Of a DNA stretch of 34,932 bases, positions 27,102-34,932 are shown piece after piece. Origin of the DNA: Candidatus Fermentithermobacillaceae bacterium (GTDB lineage: Bacteria; Bacillota; Sulfobacillia; Fermentithermobacillales; Fermentithermobacillaceae); assembly GCA_012842105.1 (NCBI GenBank), contig DUTL01000159.1, positions 1-34,932 on the forward strand, given 5' to 3'. Both the position numbers and the translations under genes were made by a program. The notes under the pieces were generated by a model. That model did no database searches. It was not told the origin of the DNA and saw only the letters and a program-made list of their open reading frames with translations. Numbering within the stretch: the first letter of the stretch is position 1; each line of letters begins with the position of its first letter.

Positions 27102-27659
27102 TTATCCTAATTCTTCGATAACAATGTTGTCATTAGTATATATGCATATGGATGCCGCTATCTTCAAAGATTCCCTGGCAATGGAAGCTGCATCCATATC
27201 AGTAAACTTCATGAGAGCCCTGGCAGCTGCCGTTGCGTATGCACCTCCGGAACCTATAGCCAACACCGGTTCATCAGGCTCTATAACCTCACCGGTACCC
27301 GAAACAAGGAGCAGGTGGTTCTTATCCATACAAAGCAGCATTGCCTTTAGTTGCCTGAGGATCCTGTCAGTACGCCACTCCTTAGCCAGGTTAACGGTGG
27401 ATTTCAAGAGGTCGCCCCTTGTTTCTTCCAGGTATCCCTCCAGTTTGTCAAACAGCGTCAGAGCATCTCCCACTGACCCGGCAAAACCGGCAACCACTGA
27501 ATTCTTGTATATCTTTCGTACCTTCCTGGCAGTGGATTTCAGGATAGTCTGATTTGCTTCAAGAGTAACCTGGCCATCCCCGGCCATTGCTGCCTTTCCC
27601 CTTGCCCTAACGGCCAAAACAGTGGTACTCCGGATGCGCGGCTCACAATCGCCAGTCAT
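27102..27659 (-). CDS. hslV: ATP-dependent protease peptidase subunit HslV (ClpQ)
   Basis: STTVLAVRARGKAAMAGDGQVTLEANQTILKSTARKVRKIYKNSVVAGFAGSVGDALTLFDKLE. Confidence 0.97.
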   Translation of the reverse strand: MTGDCEPRIRSTTVLAVRARGKAAMAGDGQVTLEANQTILKSTARKVRKIYKNSVVAGFAGSVGDALTLFDKLEGYLEETRGDLLKSTVNLAKEWRTDRILRQLKAMLLCMDKNHLLLVSGTGEVIEPDEPVLAIGSGGAYATAAARALMKFTDMDAASIARESLKIAASICIYTNDNIVIEELG

Positions 27660-28675
27660 GTTTTCTCGCCCCTTTCAGAATCACTCCGGCCCATGCCAGA
27701 GCCGCCTTCCATCTGGCCCATATGAGCCCTTGGGTGGGCATTTCTGTATACTTGCCTTAATCGCTCAGGCATGACATGAGTGTATATCTGGGTGGTCTTG
27801 ATACTTGAATGTCCAAGCATGTCTTGAACCGAACGAAGGTCGGCGCCGCCTGACAGCAGATGCGTTGCGAAAGAGTGCCTGAGCGTGTGGGGTGAACGCC
27901 CATCAGGATCAAGCCCGGCAAGCAAGAGATACTTGTGAAGTACCCGCCGGATGGATCTGACAGACAACCTGCCTCCCCGCTTATTAAGAAAAAGGGGCTT
28001 TCTCATCACAACAAAGCCATGGTTCTCTTGAGTTTGCGCTTTACCCTCCAGGTAAGGGCGGCCCTTGTCAAGATAACTTCCAAGCGCATCCAAAGCCATT
28101 GAGCCCAGCGGCACAAACCTTTCCTTATCGCCTTTGCCCATTACCTGCACAAACCCTAAAGAGTAGTCAATGTCCCCGATATTGAGTTTCGCCAGTTCGC
28201 TGATACGCAGGCCTGCCCCATACAGCAATTCAAGGATGGCGCAATCTCGTTTACCAAGGGGAGTGCCGGTATCAATCACTCCTATGATACGAGCTACTTC
28301 ATCTCGAGAAAACACTTTGGGCAGGTAGCTATGGGTCTTTCTCGAGGATACTCCCCTGGCCGGATTTTCCTTAACCGCACCTCTGCGTGTTAAGAAACGG
28401 CAAAAACTTCTTACGGTAGAAAGTTTCCTGGAAATTGTGGCCCCTTGGTAATTCTGTCTTCCCAAATACACAGCAAATTTGTGAATATGTCCGGGCTCAA
28501 TGTCAGCAGCCGCCATATTTTCAGGTTGCTTGCCAGTGGTTTCCCCTGATAGGAAATGGAAAAACTGGCCAAGATCCTGTGAATAAGATTGAACAGTGTT
28601 AAGGCTCTGGGTCTTTGATACACTGATTTCCACAAGGAAATCTTCCTTCAATTGAAGAAGCGAGTACGTCATCAA
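27656..28675 (-). CDS. xerC: Tyrosine recombinase XerC (CodV position)
   Basis: LLYGAGLRISELAKLNIGDID...SPHTLRHSFATHLLSGGADLRSVQDMLGHSSIKTTQIYTHV; syntenic with codV-codW-codX-codY. Confidence 0.95.
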   Translation of the reverse strand: MMTYSLLQLKEDFLVEISVSKTQSLNTVQSYSQDLGQFFHFLSGETTGKQPENMAAADIEPGHIHKFAVYLGRQNYQGATISRKLSTVRSFCRFLTRRGAVKENPARGVSSRKTHSYLPKVFSRDEVARIIGVIDTGTPLGKRDCAILELLYGAGLRISELAKLNIGDIDYSLGFVQVMGKGDKERFVPLGSMALDALGSYLDKGRPYLEGKAQTQENHGFVVMRKPLFLNKRGGRLSVRSIRRVLHKYLLLAGLDPDGRSPHTLRHSFATHLLSGGADLRSVQDMLGHSSIKTTQIYTHVMPERLRQVYRNAHPRAHMGQMEGGSGMGRSDSERGEKT

Positions 28676-28719
28676 ACCGCCTTCCTACTGAATAATCCAA
28701 TGAGCAGCCAAAACTCTGC

Positions 28720-28756
28720 ACGTGCCTATATTAACACTAGCTTTGGCACGTATCAA
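28720..28756 (-). promoter_or_regulatory. SigA-type promoter for xerC-hslVU-codY with inverted repeat around the -10
   Basis: Minus strand TTGATA (28751-28756), N17, TAATAT (28728-28733). Inverted repeat ACGTGCC (28745-28751) / GGCACGT (28720-28726). Confidence 0.65.
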
Positions 28757-28774
28757 CTAGTTTTCAAAATATTC

Positions 28775-30853
28775 TTAGATTTTCTCAGAGTACTTGCAAT
28801 CGGGATTTCCGCACCGGTATTCTTTAGACTTGTTCCTGGCCTCAACAAGGAAAGCCCCGCACACCGGACAGCTCTTGCCGGGAACAGGCCTGTACCATGA
28901 GACAAAGTCGCACTTGGGATAGTTTGAACAACCAAAGAATACCCTGCCCTTTCTGGATCTTCGAACCACAATGTCACCCCTGCACCGGGGGCATAAGGCG
29001 CCTGTTTTTTCCAAAAATGGCTTTGTGTTTTTGCAGTCCGGATACCCTGAACAAGCAATGAATTTGCCGTACCTGCTCCGCTTTACCACCATTGGGCGCC
29101 CGCACTTGTCGCAGTCGACCCCGGCAGGCTCATCCTGAATCTTCACCCGTTCTATACTTTCTTCAGCCTTTTCTATCTGTTTGCTGAAAGGCTTCCAAAA
29201 CTCGTCTATGACCTGGTTCCACCTGGATAAGCCTTCTTCTATGGCGTCCAATTTCTTCTCCATTTCAGCTGTAAAACCCACATCCACGATGGACGAAAAA
29301 TGCTTCCTGAGAATCGAATCAACAAGGCGTCCAAGTTCAGTTGGTATCAGGCGCCGCCTTTCTCGATTGACATAATCCCTTTCAGTTAGGGTGGCAATAA
29401 TCGGAGCATAAGTGGAAGGCCTTCCGATTCCGTTTTGCTCAAGCGCTTTGACCAGGCTGGCTTCTGTATATCTCTGAGGCGGCTCAGTGAAATGCTGTAG
29501 AGGATCAATGCTCTTAAGCGCCAGGTGTTCATTTTCGGAAAGAGGTATAATCTCCTCCTGGCCCTCTGAAACGGTATCTTCGCCTTCTTCATATAACCTG
29601 GTAAAGCCTGGGAATCTCAGCCGTGACCCGGTTGCCCTGAAAATGTGCTTATTAGCTGCAACGTCACATGTCACAGTATCATAGACAGCGGGAGACATTT
29701 GGCTCGAGACGAACCTATCCCATATGAGCGTATAAAGTTTGTGTTGATCAGGCGTCAAAAAGGGCTTGATTTCTGCAGGCATCCGTAGAACGGCTGTAGG
29801 CCTTATTGCCTCGTGGGCTTCCTGCGCTCCGGGCTTTGCCTTCCCCCGCCTGCCTTTGCCTATGTATTCTTTGCCATACTTGGTTTCAATGTACCGCCTT
29901 GCCTCCTTAACGGCTACAGGAGAAACCCTTGTGGAATCAGTTCTCATATAAGTTATAAGGCCTGCGTAACCGCGTTTCCCCAGTTCCACTCCTTCGTACA
30001 GCGTTTGTGCAACCCTCATTGTTTTTCTCACGGGAAACCCCAGTTTTCTGGAGGCTTCCTGCTGAAGCGTGGAAGTAGTAAAAGGGAACGGAGGGTTTTT
30101 GCGCCTTTCTTTCGGCTTTACCGAAATCACAATAAATGCTGCGCCATTGATCCCTTCAAGAACCACGTCAACATCTGAACGGTTCTTGAGTTCACGCTTC
30201 TTCCCATCAAACCCGAAATATTTGGCTTTCACCGTGCCTTTTTCGCCTTCCAGCAGAGCTTCAATGGTCCAATACTCCTCAGGTTTGAAGGCCTCGATTT
30301 CTATTTCCCTGTCTACAATGATCCTGAGCGCCGCCGACTGCACCCTGCCTGCCGACAGGCCTGGCCTTATTTTTTGCCACAGCAAAGGGCTCAGCGTATA
30401 ACCTACCAGCCTGTCAAGTATGCGCCTTGCCTGCTGAGCATCAACCAGGCTCTGTTTCACCGGCACAGGATTCTTGAAAGCATCACTTACGGCATTCTCA
30501 GTTATTTCGTGAAACGTGACCCTTTGAGCTTCTTGAGGATCAATGTCGAGAATGCGGCACAAGTGCCAGGATATTGCTTCTCCTTCCCTGTCAGGGTCAG
30601 TAGCCAGATAGATACCTGACGCTTTCTTGGCAGCGCTTTTCAGTTCTTTGATTATTTTTCCCTTACCCCTAATGGTTATATATCTCGGTTCGAATCCGTT
30701 TTCGGTGTCCACTCCCAGTTGACTCTTGGGAAGATCACGTACATGGCCCATAGATGCTTTCACATCATATTTGGACTTCATAAATCGTGATATAGTTTTT
30801 GCTTTTGTTGGAGACTCAACAATAATTAACGGGCGATTTGACTGTTTCTTCAT
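28775..30853 (-). CDS. topA: DNA topoisomerase I
   Basis: RPLIIVESPTKAKTISRFM...YITYMRTDSTRVS-type motif (GLITYMRTDSTRVSPVAV), C-terminal zinc ribbons (CDKCGRPMVVKRSRYGKFIACSGYPDCKNTK...). Confidence 0.98.
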   Translation of the reverse strand: MKKQSNRPLIIVESPTKAKTISRFMKSKYDVKASMGHVRDLPKSQLGVDTENGFEPRYITIRGKGKIIKELKSAAKKASGIYLATDPDREGEAISWHLCRILDIDPQEAQRVTFHEITENAVSDAFKNPVPVKQSLVDAQQARRILDRLVGYTLSPLLWQKIRPGLSAGRVQSAALRIIVDREIEIEAFKPEEYWTIEALLEGEKGTVKAKYFGFDGKKRELKNRSDVDVVLEGINGAAFIVISVKPKERRKNPPFPFTTSTLQQEASRKLGFPVRKTMRVAQTLYEGVELGKRGYAGLITYMRTDSTRVSPVAVKEARRYIETKYGKEYIGKGRRGKAKPGAQEAHEAIRPTAVLRMPAEIKPFLTPDQHKLYTLIWDRFVSSQMSPAVYDTVTCDVAANKHIFRATGSRLRFPGFTRLYEEGEDTVSEGQEEIIPLSENEHLALKSIDPLQHFTEPPQRYTEASLVKALEQNGIGRPSTYAPIIATLTERDYVNRERRRLIPTELGRLVDSILRKHFSSIVDVGFTAEMEKKLDAIEEGLSRWNQVIDEFWKPFSKQIEKAEESIERVKIQDEPAGVDCDKCGRPMVVKRSRYGKFIACSGYPDCKNTKPFLEKTGALCPRCRGDIVVRRSRKGRVFFGCSNYPKCDFVSWYRPVPGKSCPVCGAFLVEARNKSKEYRCGNPDCKYSEKI

Positions 30854-30873
30854 AATCTTGATTTCCCACCTTC

Positions 30874-31896
30874 TTATGTGCTCAACTTCTGCCCGACAGA
30901 TGTTGTGACATATTTACCACCTGAAAGTGATTTCACAAACCCCTTCACCTCAAGGGATGAAAGCAACGACATTATCCTGTATACCGGCACCTGGTTGAGG
31001 TTGTCGCAAATATCTTCGATTGATTCCCACTGCGTTAAACAGTTTAGCACAAGCGACTCCTCCAGGGTTAAGTTCTGCGTCGATTCATCCACTTCCGGTT
31101 GTGGAACATATTCATTGTCTTTTCTGAGAAAGGATAGCACATCTTCAGCACAGGTTACCAGATATGCGCCTTCCTGAATGAGGCGGTTTGCCCCCTGGCT
31201 TGCATTGGATCTGACACTGCCGGGTACCGCCATTACAGGACGCCCTTGCTTAAGAGCCCAATCCGCTGTAATAAGAGCTCCGGATCTCTGCCCTGCTTCT
31301 ATCACAACAACTCCCAACGACAAACCTGAGATCAACCTGTTCCTTTCCGGGAAGTGCCATGGTTTCGGGCCTGTGCCTGGCAAATACTCAGACACCAAAG
31401 CACCTGCTGAGGGAATATCATCATAAAGGGCCCAATTGGATTTGGGATATACCTGGTCGACCCCCTGGCCAAGACATGCGACAGTCCTCCCGCGGGCCGT
31501 TAAGGCCGCTTTGTGAACACACGTGTCAATTCCGTAAGCCAGGCCTGAGACAATTGTCACTCCTGCTGCAGCAAGTTCAGTGGCTATCTCAACTGCAATG
31601 GATTTTCCAACGCCGGTAGGTTTTCTTGTTCCAACTATGGCCACTGCTATCCTGTCGCTTGGAAACAAGCAACCTCTCACAAAAAGTACACGCGGGCAAC
31701 CGGGCACCCTTCTCAGATTCTCCGGATATTCAGGGTCATCAAAAGCGATTATCTTTATACCTTGCTCCCGGCATGATTCAATCAGAGATTCAGCCTTCCT
31801 AACAAGGTTATCACAAGGTACTTCCCCTTGGCCCTTCCGGTTTCGGTAGTGATACGTTTCAAGGTAACCGGCTAGTTTACGTAATGAACTGGTCAA
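30874..31896 (-). CDS. dprA: DNA processing protein DprA (Smf)
   Basis: VAIVGTRKPTGVGKSIAVEIATELAAAGVTIVSGLAYGIDTCVHKAAL...SEYLPGTGPKPWHFPERNRLISGLSLGVVVIEAGQRSGALITADWAL. Confidence 0.97.
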   Translation of the reverse strand: MTSSLRKLAGYLETYHYRNRKGQGEVPCDNLVRKAESLIESCREQGIKIIAFDDPEYPENLRRVPGCPRVLFVRGCLFPSDRIAVAIVGTRKPTGVGKSIAVEIATELAAAGVTIVSGLAYGIDTCVHKAALTARGRTVACLGQGVDQVYPKSNWALYDDIPSAGALVSEYLPGTGPKPWHFPERNRLISGLSLGVVVIEAGQRSGALITADWALKQGRPVMAVPGSVRSNASQGANRLIQEGAYLVTCAEDVLSFLRKDNEYVPQPEVDESTQNLTLEESLVLNCLTQWESIEDICDNLNQVPVYRIMSLLSSLEVKGFVKSLSGGKYVTTSVGQKLST

Positions 31897-31919
31897 GAAT
31901 CAACACACCTCTGGCAGTT

Positions 31920-31947
31920 ATTTTACAACCGCTGAAATTAAAGTCAA
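31920..31947 (-). promoter_or_regulatory. Candidate SigA-type promoter for dprA
   Basis: Minus strand TTGACT (31942-31947), N16, TAAAAT (31920-31925), just upstream of the dprA RBS (AGAGGTG) and TTG start. Confidence 0.55.
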
Positions 31948-31998
31948 ATTCTGCCATATCACAGCAAGAGCGTAGCACATTTTGATGAAAAAGAAAAC

Positions 31999-32019
31999 CC
32001 GCCACACAATTTTTGGCGG
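31999..32019 (-). terminator. Minus-oriented terminator-like hairpin in the dprA/gerKA divergent region
   Basis: Minus strand CCGCCA-AAAATTGTG-TGGCGG followed by GTTTTCTTTTT. Confidence 0.6.
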
Positions 32020-32141
32020 CCTGTATTTATCATGTTCCTGCATATGGTCTGATTTGGCATATGTCGAACACTCATAACCCTATCAGTTAACGGGAATCAT
32101 TAGGAACTGGAGCATACTTACCGGGCTCACAAGGATGGAGA

Positions 32142-33821
32142 GTGATTAGGCTTTTGAAGGTTCCAAAACCCTGGAGGAAAATACGCAACTTGATATTTCC
32201 TCGAAGGGGGCGTTCAGAGAGGGTTAGTTTCTCCCTGGGAGAACGCCCAGCCAAAAAGCCCGAAGAGCCTCGGCCAAAACAGCACGGCAAATCATGGTCA
32301 AAGAATCTTGATTCCAACGTGGAACAGCTGAAAAGGGTATTCCACTTACCGGATTCATCGGATGTTGTCATCAGAGAAGTATCCTGTGCATATCCAAAGG
32401 CCCGGGTGGTAATTGCCTTCATAGAAGGCCTGGCGCATTCAGACAAAGTCCTAATGTCTGTACTTCAGCCTCTTATGCTTCTTTCTTCTATAAGAGAGCA
32501 TCATGAAAGCAAAACCGGAGATCCTGTTGCCCAGATCAAAGACGCTCTGCTTGCAAGTGGCCAGGTCGAAGTAAAACGTACTATAGACGAATCAGTTGAG
32601 GCCATGGTCGCCGGCGACACAATTGTGCTCATACAAGGCCAGGACAGAGCGCTTACAGTCGAAACCAAAGGTTGGGAGCATCGGACCGTTCAACAAGCGG
32701 TAAGTGAACGAATAGTGCGCGGGCCGCAGCAAGGTTTTGTTGAAGTTCTCAGAGTAAACACGGCCCTTTTGCGTTCAATGATTAGATCGCCGGATTTAGT
32801 AGTCGAGAACATTGAAGTTGGGCGCAGAACCAAGACCCAATGCGCCATTGTCTACATGGAAAGCATAGTCAATGAGAAACTGACGACCGAAATCAGGCGG
32901 AGAATTGGGTCATTGGATGTTGATGCCGTCTTGAGCAGCGGCAAGTTAGAGCAACTCATCGAGACCAGCCATAGCCTGCTTCCGACGATAATCAGCACTG
33001 AAAGGCCAGACAGAGCCGCTCACTTCATCCTGGAAGGGGCCATTGCAATTTTGGTGTCAGGCGATCCCTTTGCGTTACTGGCCCCTGTCACCATTTTTGC
33101 CTTTCTTCATAGCCCGGAAGATCATTATGTCCGCTGGCCATATGGCAACATGCTGAGGTTGATTCGGGTTCTGGCGCTGCTCATAGCCGTTCTTTTGCCC
33201 GGGACTTATATCGCAATTACAAACTATCATCCCGAAATGATCCCTCCGGTTCTCCTCTTTTCCCTTGCTGCAGCCAGGGAAATGGTCCCGTTGCCGCTGC
33301 CTTTGGAAGTTATGCTCATGTATTTCGGATTTGAACTCATACGGGAAGCGGGAATCAGAATACCTTCCCCGTTTGGGCCGACCATAGGCATCGTAGGCGC
33401 CCTTCTCGTTGGAGAGGCGGCCGTATCCGCTTCACTGGTAAGCCCCATCATGGTGATAGTCATAGCCATAACCGGAGTAGCTTCTTTCACTATCCCCAAT
33501 CAGGAAGTAGGAATGCTCATTCGCGTAGCAACGCTTATATTCATCATTGTCGGGTCGTTACTTGGGCTCTTCGGAATAGTCGCCACCATGTACGCAGTAT
33601 TTTGCAGGCTGTTTTCTTTAACCAGCCTGGGAGTTCCCTTCTTTGCACCTGTAGCTCCAAAGCAACCTGCCGCTGCTGACATTCTTACCGTTGGCCCATC
33701 CTGGACAATGGAGACCAGGCCTGTGTTTTTGAGGCCCAAAGATACACGTTCCCAACCCGGCATAGCCAGGCAATGGGATATAGATTCGCTACAAGAAGAA
33801 CAGGAGCGTAATTCCAAATGA
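32142..33821 (+). CDS. gerKA: Spore germination protein, GerA/GerKA family
   Basis: LLPTIISTERPDRAAHFILEGAIAILVSGDPFALLAPVTIFAFLHSPEDHYVRWPYGNMLRLIR...HPEMIPPVLLFSLAAAREMVPLPLPLEVMLMYFGFELIREAGIRIPSPFGPTIGIVGALLVGEAAVSA. GTG start. Confidence 0.96.
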   Translation: MIRLLKVPKPWRKIRNLIFPRRGRSERVSFSLGERPAKKPEEPRPKQHGKSWSKNLDSNVEQLKRVFHLPDSSDVVIREVSCAYPKARVVIAFIEGLAHSDKVLMSVLQPLMLLSSIREHHESKTGDPVAQIKDALLASGQVEVKRTIDESVEAMVAGDTIVLIQGQDRALTVETKGWEHRTVQQAVSERIVRGPQQGFVEVLRVNTALLRSMIRSPDLVVENIEVGRRTKTQCAIVYMESIVNEKLTTEIRRRIGSLDVDAVLSSGKLEQLIETSHSLLPTIISTERPDRAAHFILEGAIAILVSGDPFALLAPVTIFAFLHSPEDHYVRWPYGNMLRLIRVLALLIAVLLPGTYIAITNYHPEMIPPVLLFSLAAAREMVPLPLPLEVMLMYFGFELIREAGIRIPSPFGPTIGIVGALLVGEAAVSASLVSPIMVIVIAITGVASFTIPNQEVGMLIRVATLIFIIVGSLLGLFGIVATMYAVFCRLFSLTSLGVPFFAPVAPKQPAAADILTVGPSWTMETRPVFLRPKDTRSQPGIARQWDIDSLQEEQERNSK

Positions 33822-34932
33822 GCGCTCCCAAAGGCCCGAAAATCAGGGCAGCTCAATTTGACGTGCTAAAACTGGGCCATCTTGAATCAAATCAGGTGTC
33901 AGTAATGCTCGGGTTTCTGCTCGCCACAAAAGTGTTTCTAACTCTTCCTTCTTACGTTACCGTTAAGGCAGGAACCGGCGCATGGATTACTATAGCCATC
34001 TCGGCGGCCCTTGCATCAGCTGGCCTGTGGGGGTGGGTTAAATGGTCACAGGCCACCGGGGGCCTGGGGTTTGCACCTTCCTTAAGGATTACGCTGGGCA
34101 GAACGCTTGGAGATTTGACAACTCTGGCGATAACCATATATTTCCTGCTTGTAACATCGTTTAGCGTTAGGGTATTCGCCGGAGGCGCGGTAATTGGCCT
34201 TTTGCCGGAATTTCCCATTGAAATACTCATAGCGATTGTAATCTCCTCTGCAATATACGCAGCATGGCTGGGCCTGGAACCTGTAGCAAGAGCTGCGCTC
34301 TTCTTTTTTCCTATTATCGCCATATCAATTGTCCTTGTCGGCCTGGGATCTTACAGGCTTTTCGATATTCGCCATCTGCATCCTGTATTCGGCATGGGCA
34401 TCCCTGTGATACTGAAAGAGTCTGTAGTTCAGATAGGCATATTCGGAGGGATTTCTGTCACTGCAATCTTCAAGTCATACCTCAGAAACCCAGGTTGTCT
34501 TCCAAGCACAGCCTACAAGAGCCTCACTACATCAACAATATTCATGATCGCGTCTGTTGTGATAGTATCGGCAACCCTTCCTTACCCCGAGAACACCAGG
34601 CCGGTTATTTCTCTTGGAGTAATTGCACGTGCAGTATACTTGGGGCGCTTTCTTCAAAGAATCGAAGCCCTGTTCACATTTACCTGGTTCTTCGCCTCGG
34701 CGGTTCACGCCAGCGTGTGTTACATGGTAAGCCTGATCTTGCTGGGGCAGCTTATGAATACTCGAACTTACAGGCCTCTGGTACCAGGTGTTGGGTTGCT
34801 TACCTTTGGCATTGCGGCCTTGCCAAGTTCAATCCTGTCTGCAGGAAGGTTCCTGTCTGCAGTGTACACTTCCATGGGGTCAATAAGCGTAGTCTTGGGC
34901 CTGATATTGTATTTTGTTGCACAAATAAGAGG
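33818..34932 (+). CDS. gerKB: Spore germination permease, GerB/GerKB family (truncated by window edge)
   Basis: ATGA overlap with gerKA; open to the window end: MSAPKGPKIRAAQFDVLKLGHLESNQVSVMLGFLLATKVFLTLPSYVTVKAGTGAWITIAISAALAS...VIARAVYLGRFLQRIEALFTFTWFFASAVHASVCYMVSL. Not in the ORF track. Confidence 0.93.
   Translation, partial: MSAPKGPKIRAAQFDVLKLGHLESNQVSVMLGFLLATKVFLTLPSYVTVKAGTGAWITIAISAALASAGLWGWVKWSQATGGLGFAPSLRITLGRTLGDLTTLAITIYFLLVTSFSVRVFAGGAVIGLLPEFPIEILIAIVISSAIYAAWLGLEPVARAALFFFPIIAISIVLVGLGSYRLFDIRHLHPVFGMGIPVILKESVVQIGIFGGISVTAIFKSYLRNPGCLPSTAYKSLTTSTIFMIASVVIVSATLPYPENTRPVISLGVIARAVYLGRFLQRIEALFTFTWFFASAVHASVCYMVSLILLGQLMNTRTYRPLVPGVGLLTFGIAALPSSILSAGRFLSAVYTSMGSISVVLGLILYFVAQIR

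Noticed and set aside
32087-32446. Minus 119-aa ORF overlapping the gerKA 5' end
   Set aside because: Antisense to a confident gerKA; no recognisable domain or clear RBS. The terminator-like hairpin downstream leaves a small possibility of an antisense transcript, not a protein.
1-34932. CRISPR arrays, tRNA/rRNA genes, transposases or prophage
   Set aside because: No direct-repeat array, tRNA-like cloverleaf, rRNA block or integrase/transposase (other than housekeeping XerC) was seen; the window is core chromosome.

Overview
The window is a chromosomal segment of a flagellated, spore-forming Firmicute (Clostridia-like). Almost everything is on the minus strand. Read in the direction of transcription (right to left): dprA - topA - xerC/codV - hslV - hslU - codY - [riboswitch leader] - flgB - flgC - fliE - fliF - fliG - fliH - fliI - fliJ - fliK - flgD - TIGR02530-like gene - flgE - motA - motB - fliL - fliM - fliN/Y-like - fliO::fliP fusion - fliQ - fliR - flhB - flhA - PilZ gene - sigD/fliA - fapA-like (DUF342) - small unknown ORF - rpsB - tsf - pyrH - frr - uppS (cut by the left edge). 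A divergent plus-strand gerKA-gerKB pair is at the right end. gerKB runs off the window and is missing from the ORF track. The main signals beyond the genes are: (1) a class I cyclic-di-GMP (GEMM-I) riboswitch in the leader of the whole flagellar operon, followed by terminator-like hairpins and preceded by a SigH-like promoter and an imperfect palindrome; (2) a compact, nearly fully paired three-way-junction RNA element between the TIGR02530-like gene and flgE, with its base at the upstream stop codon; (3) an interleaved double-helix (pseudoknot) leader in front of rpsB, possibly autogenous; (4) a FliO-FliP single-polypeptide fusion with an internal signal-peptide-like segment; (5) a 'mini-FliY' with the CheY-binding-type N-terminal motif but no CheC-like domain; (6) an inverted repeat bracketing the -10 of the xerC-hslVU-codY promoter; (7) a PilZ gene where flhF/flhG/che genes usually sit, so c-di-GMP inputs are present at both ends of the operon. 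All calls are from reading the sequence; no database or folding computation was run.
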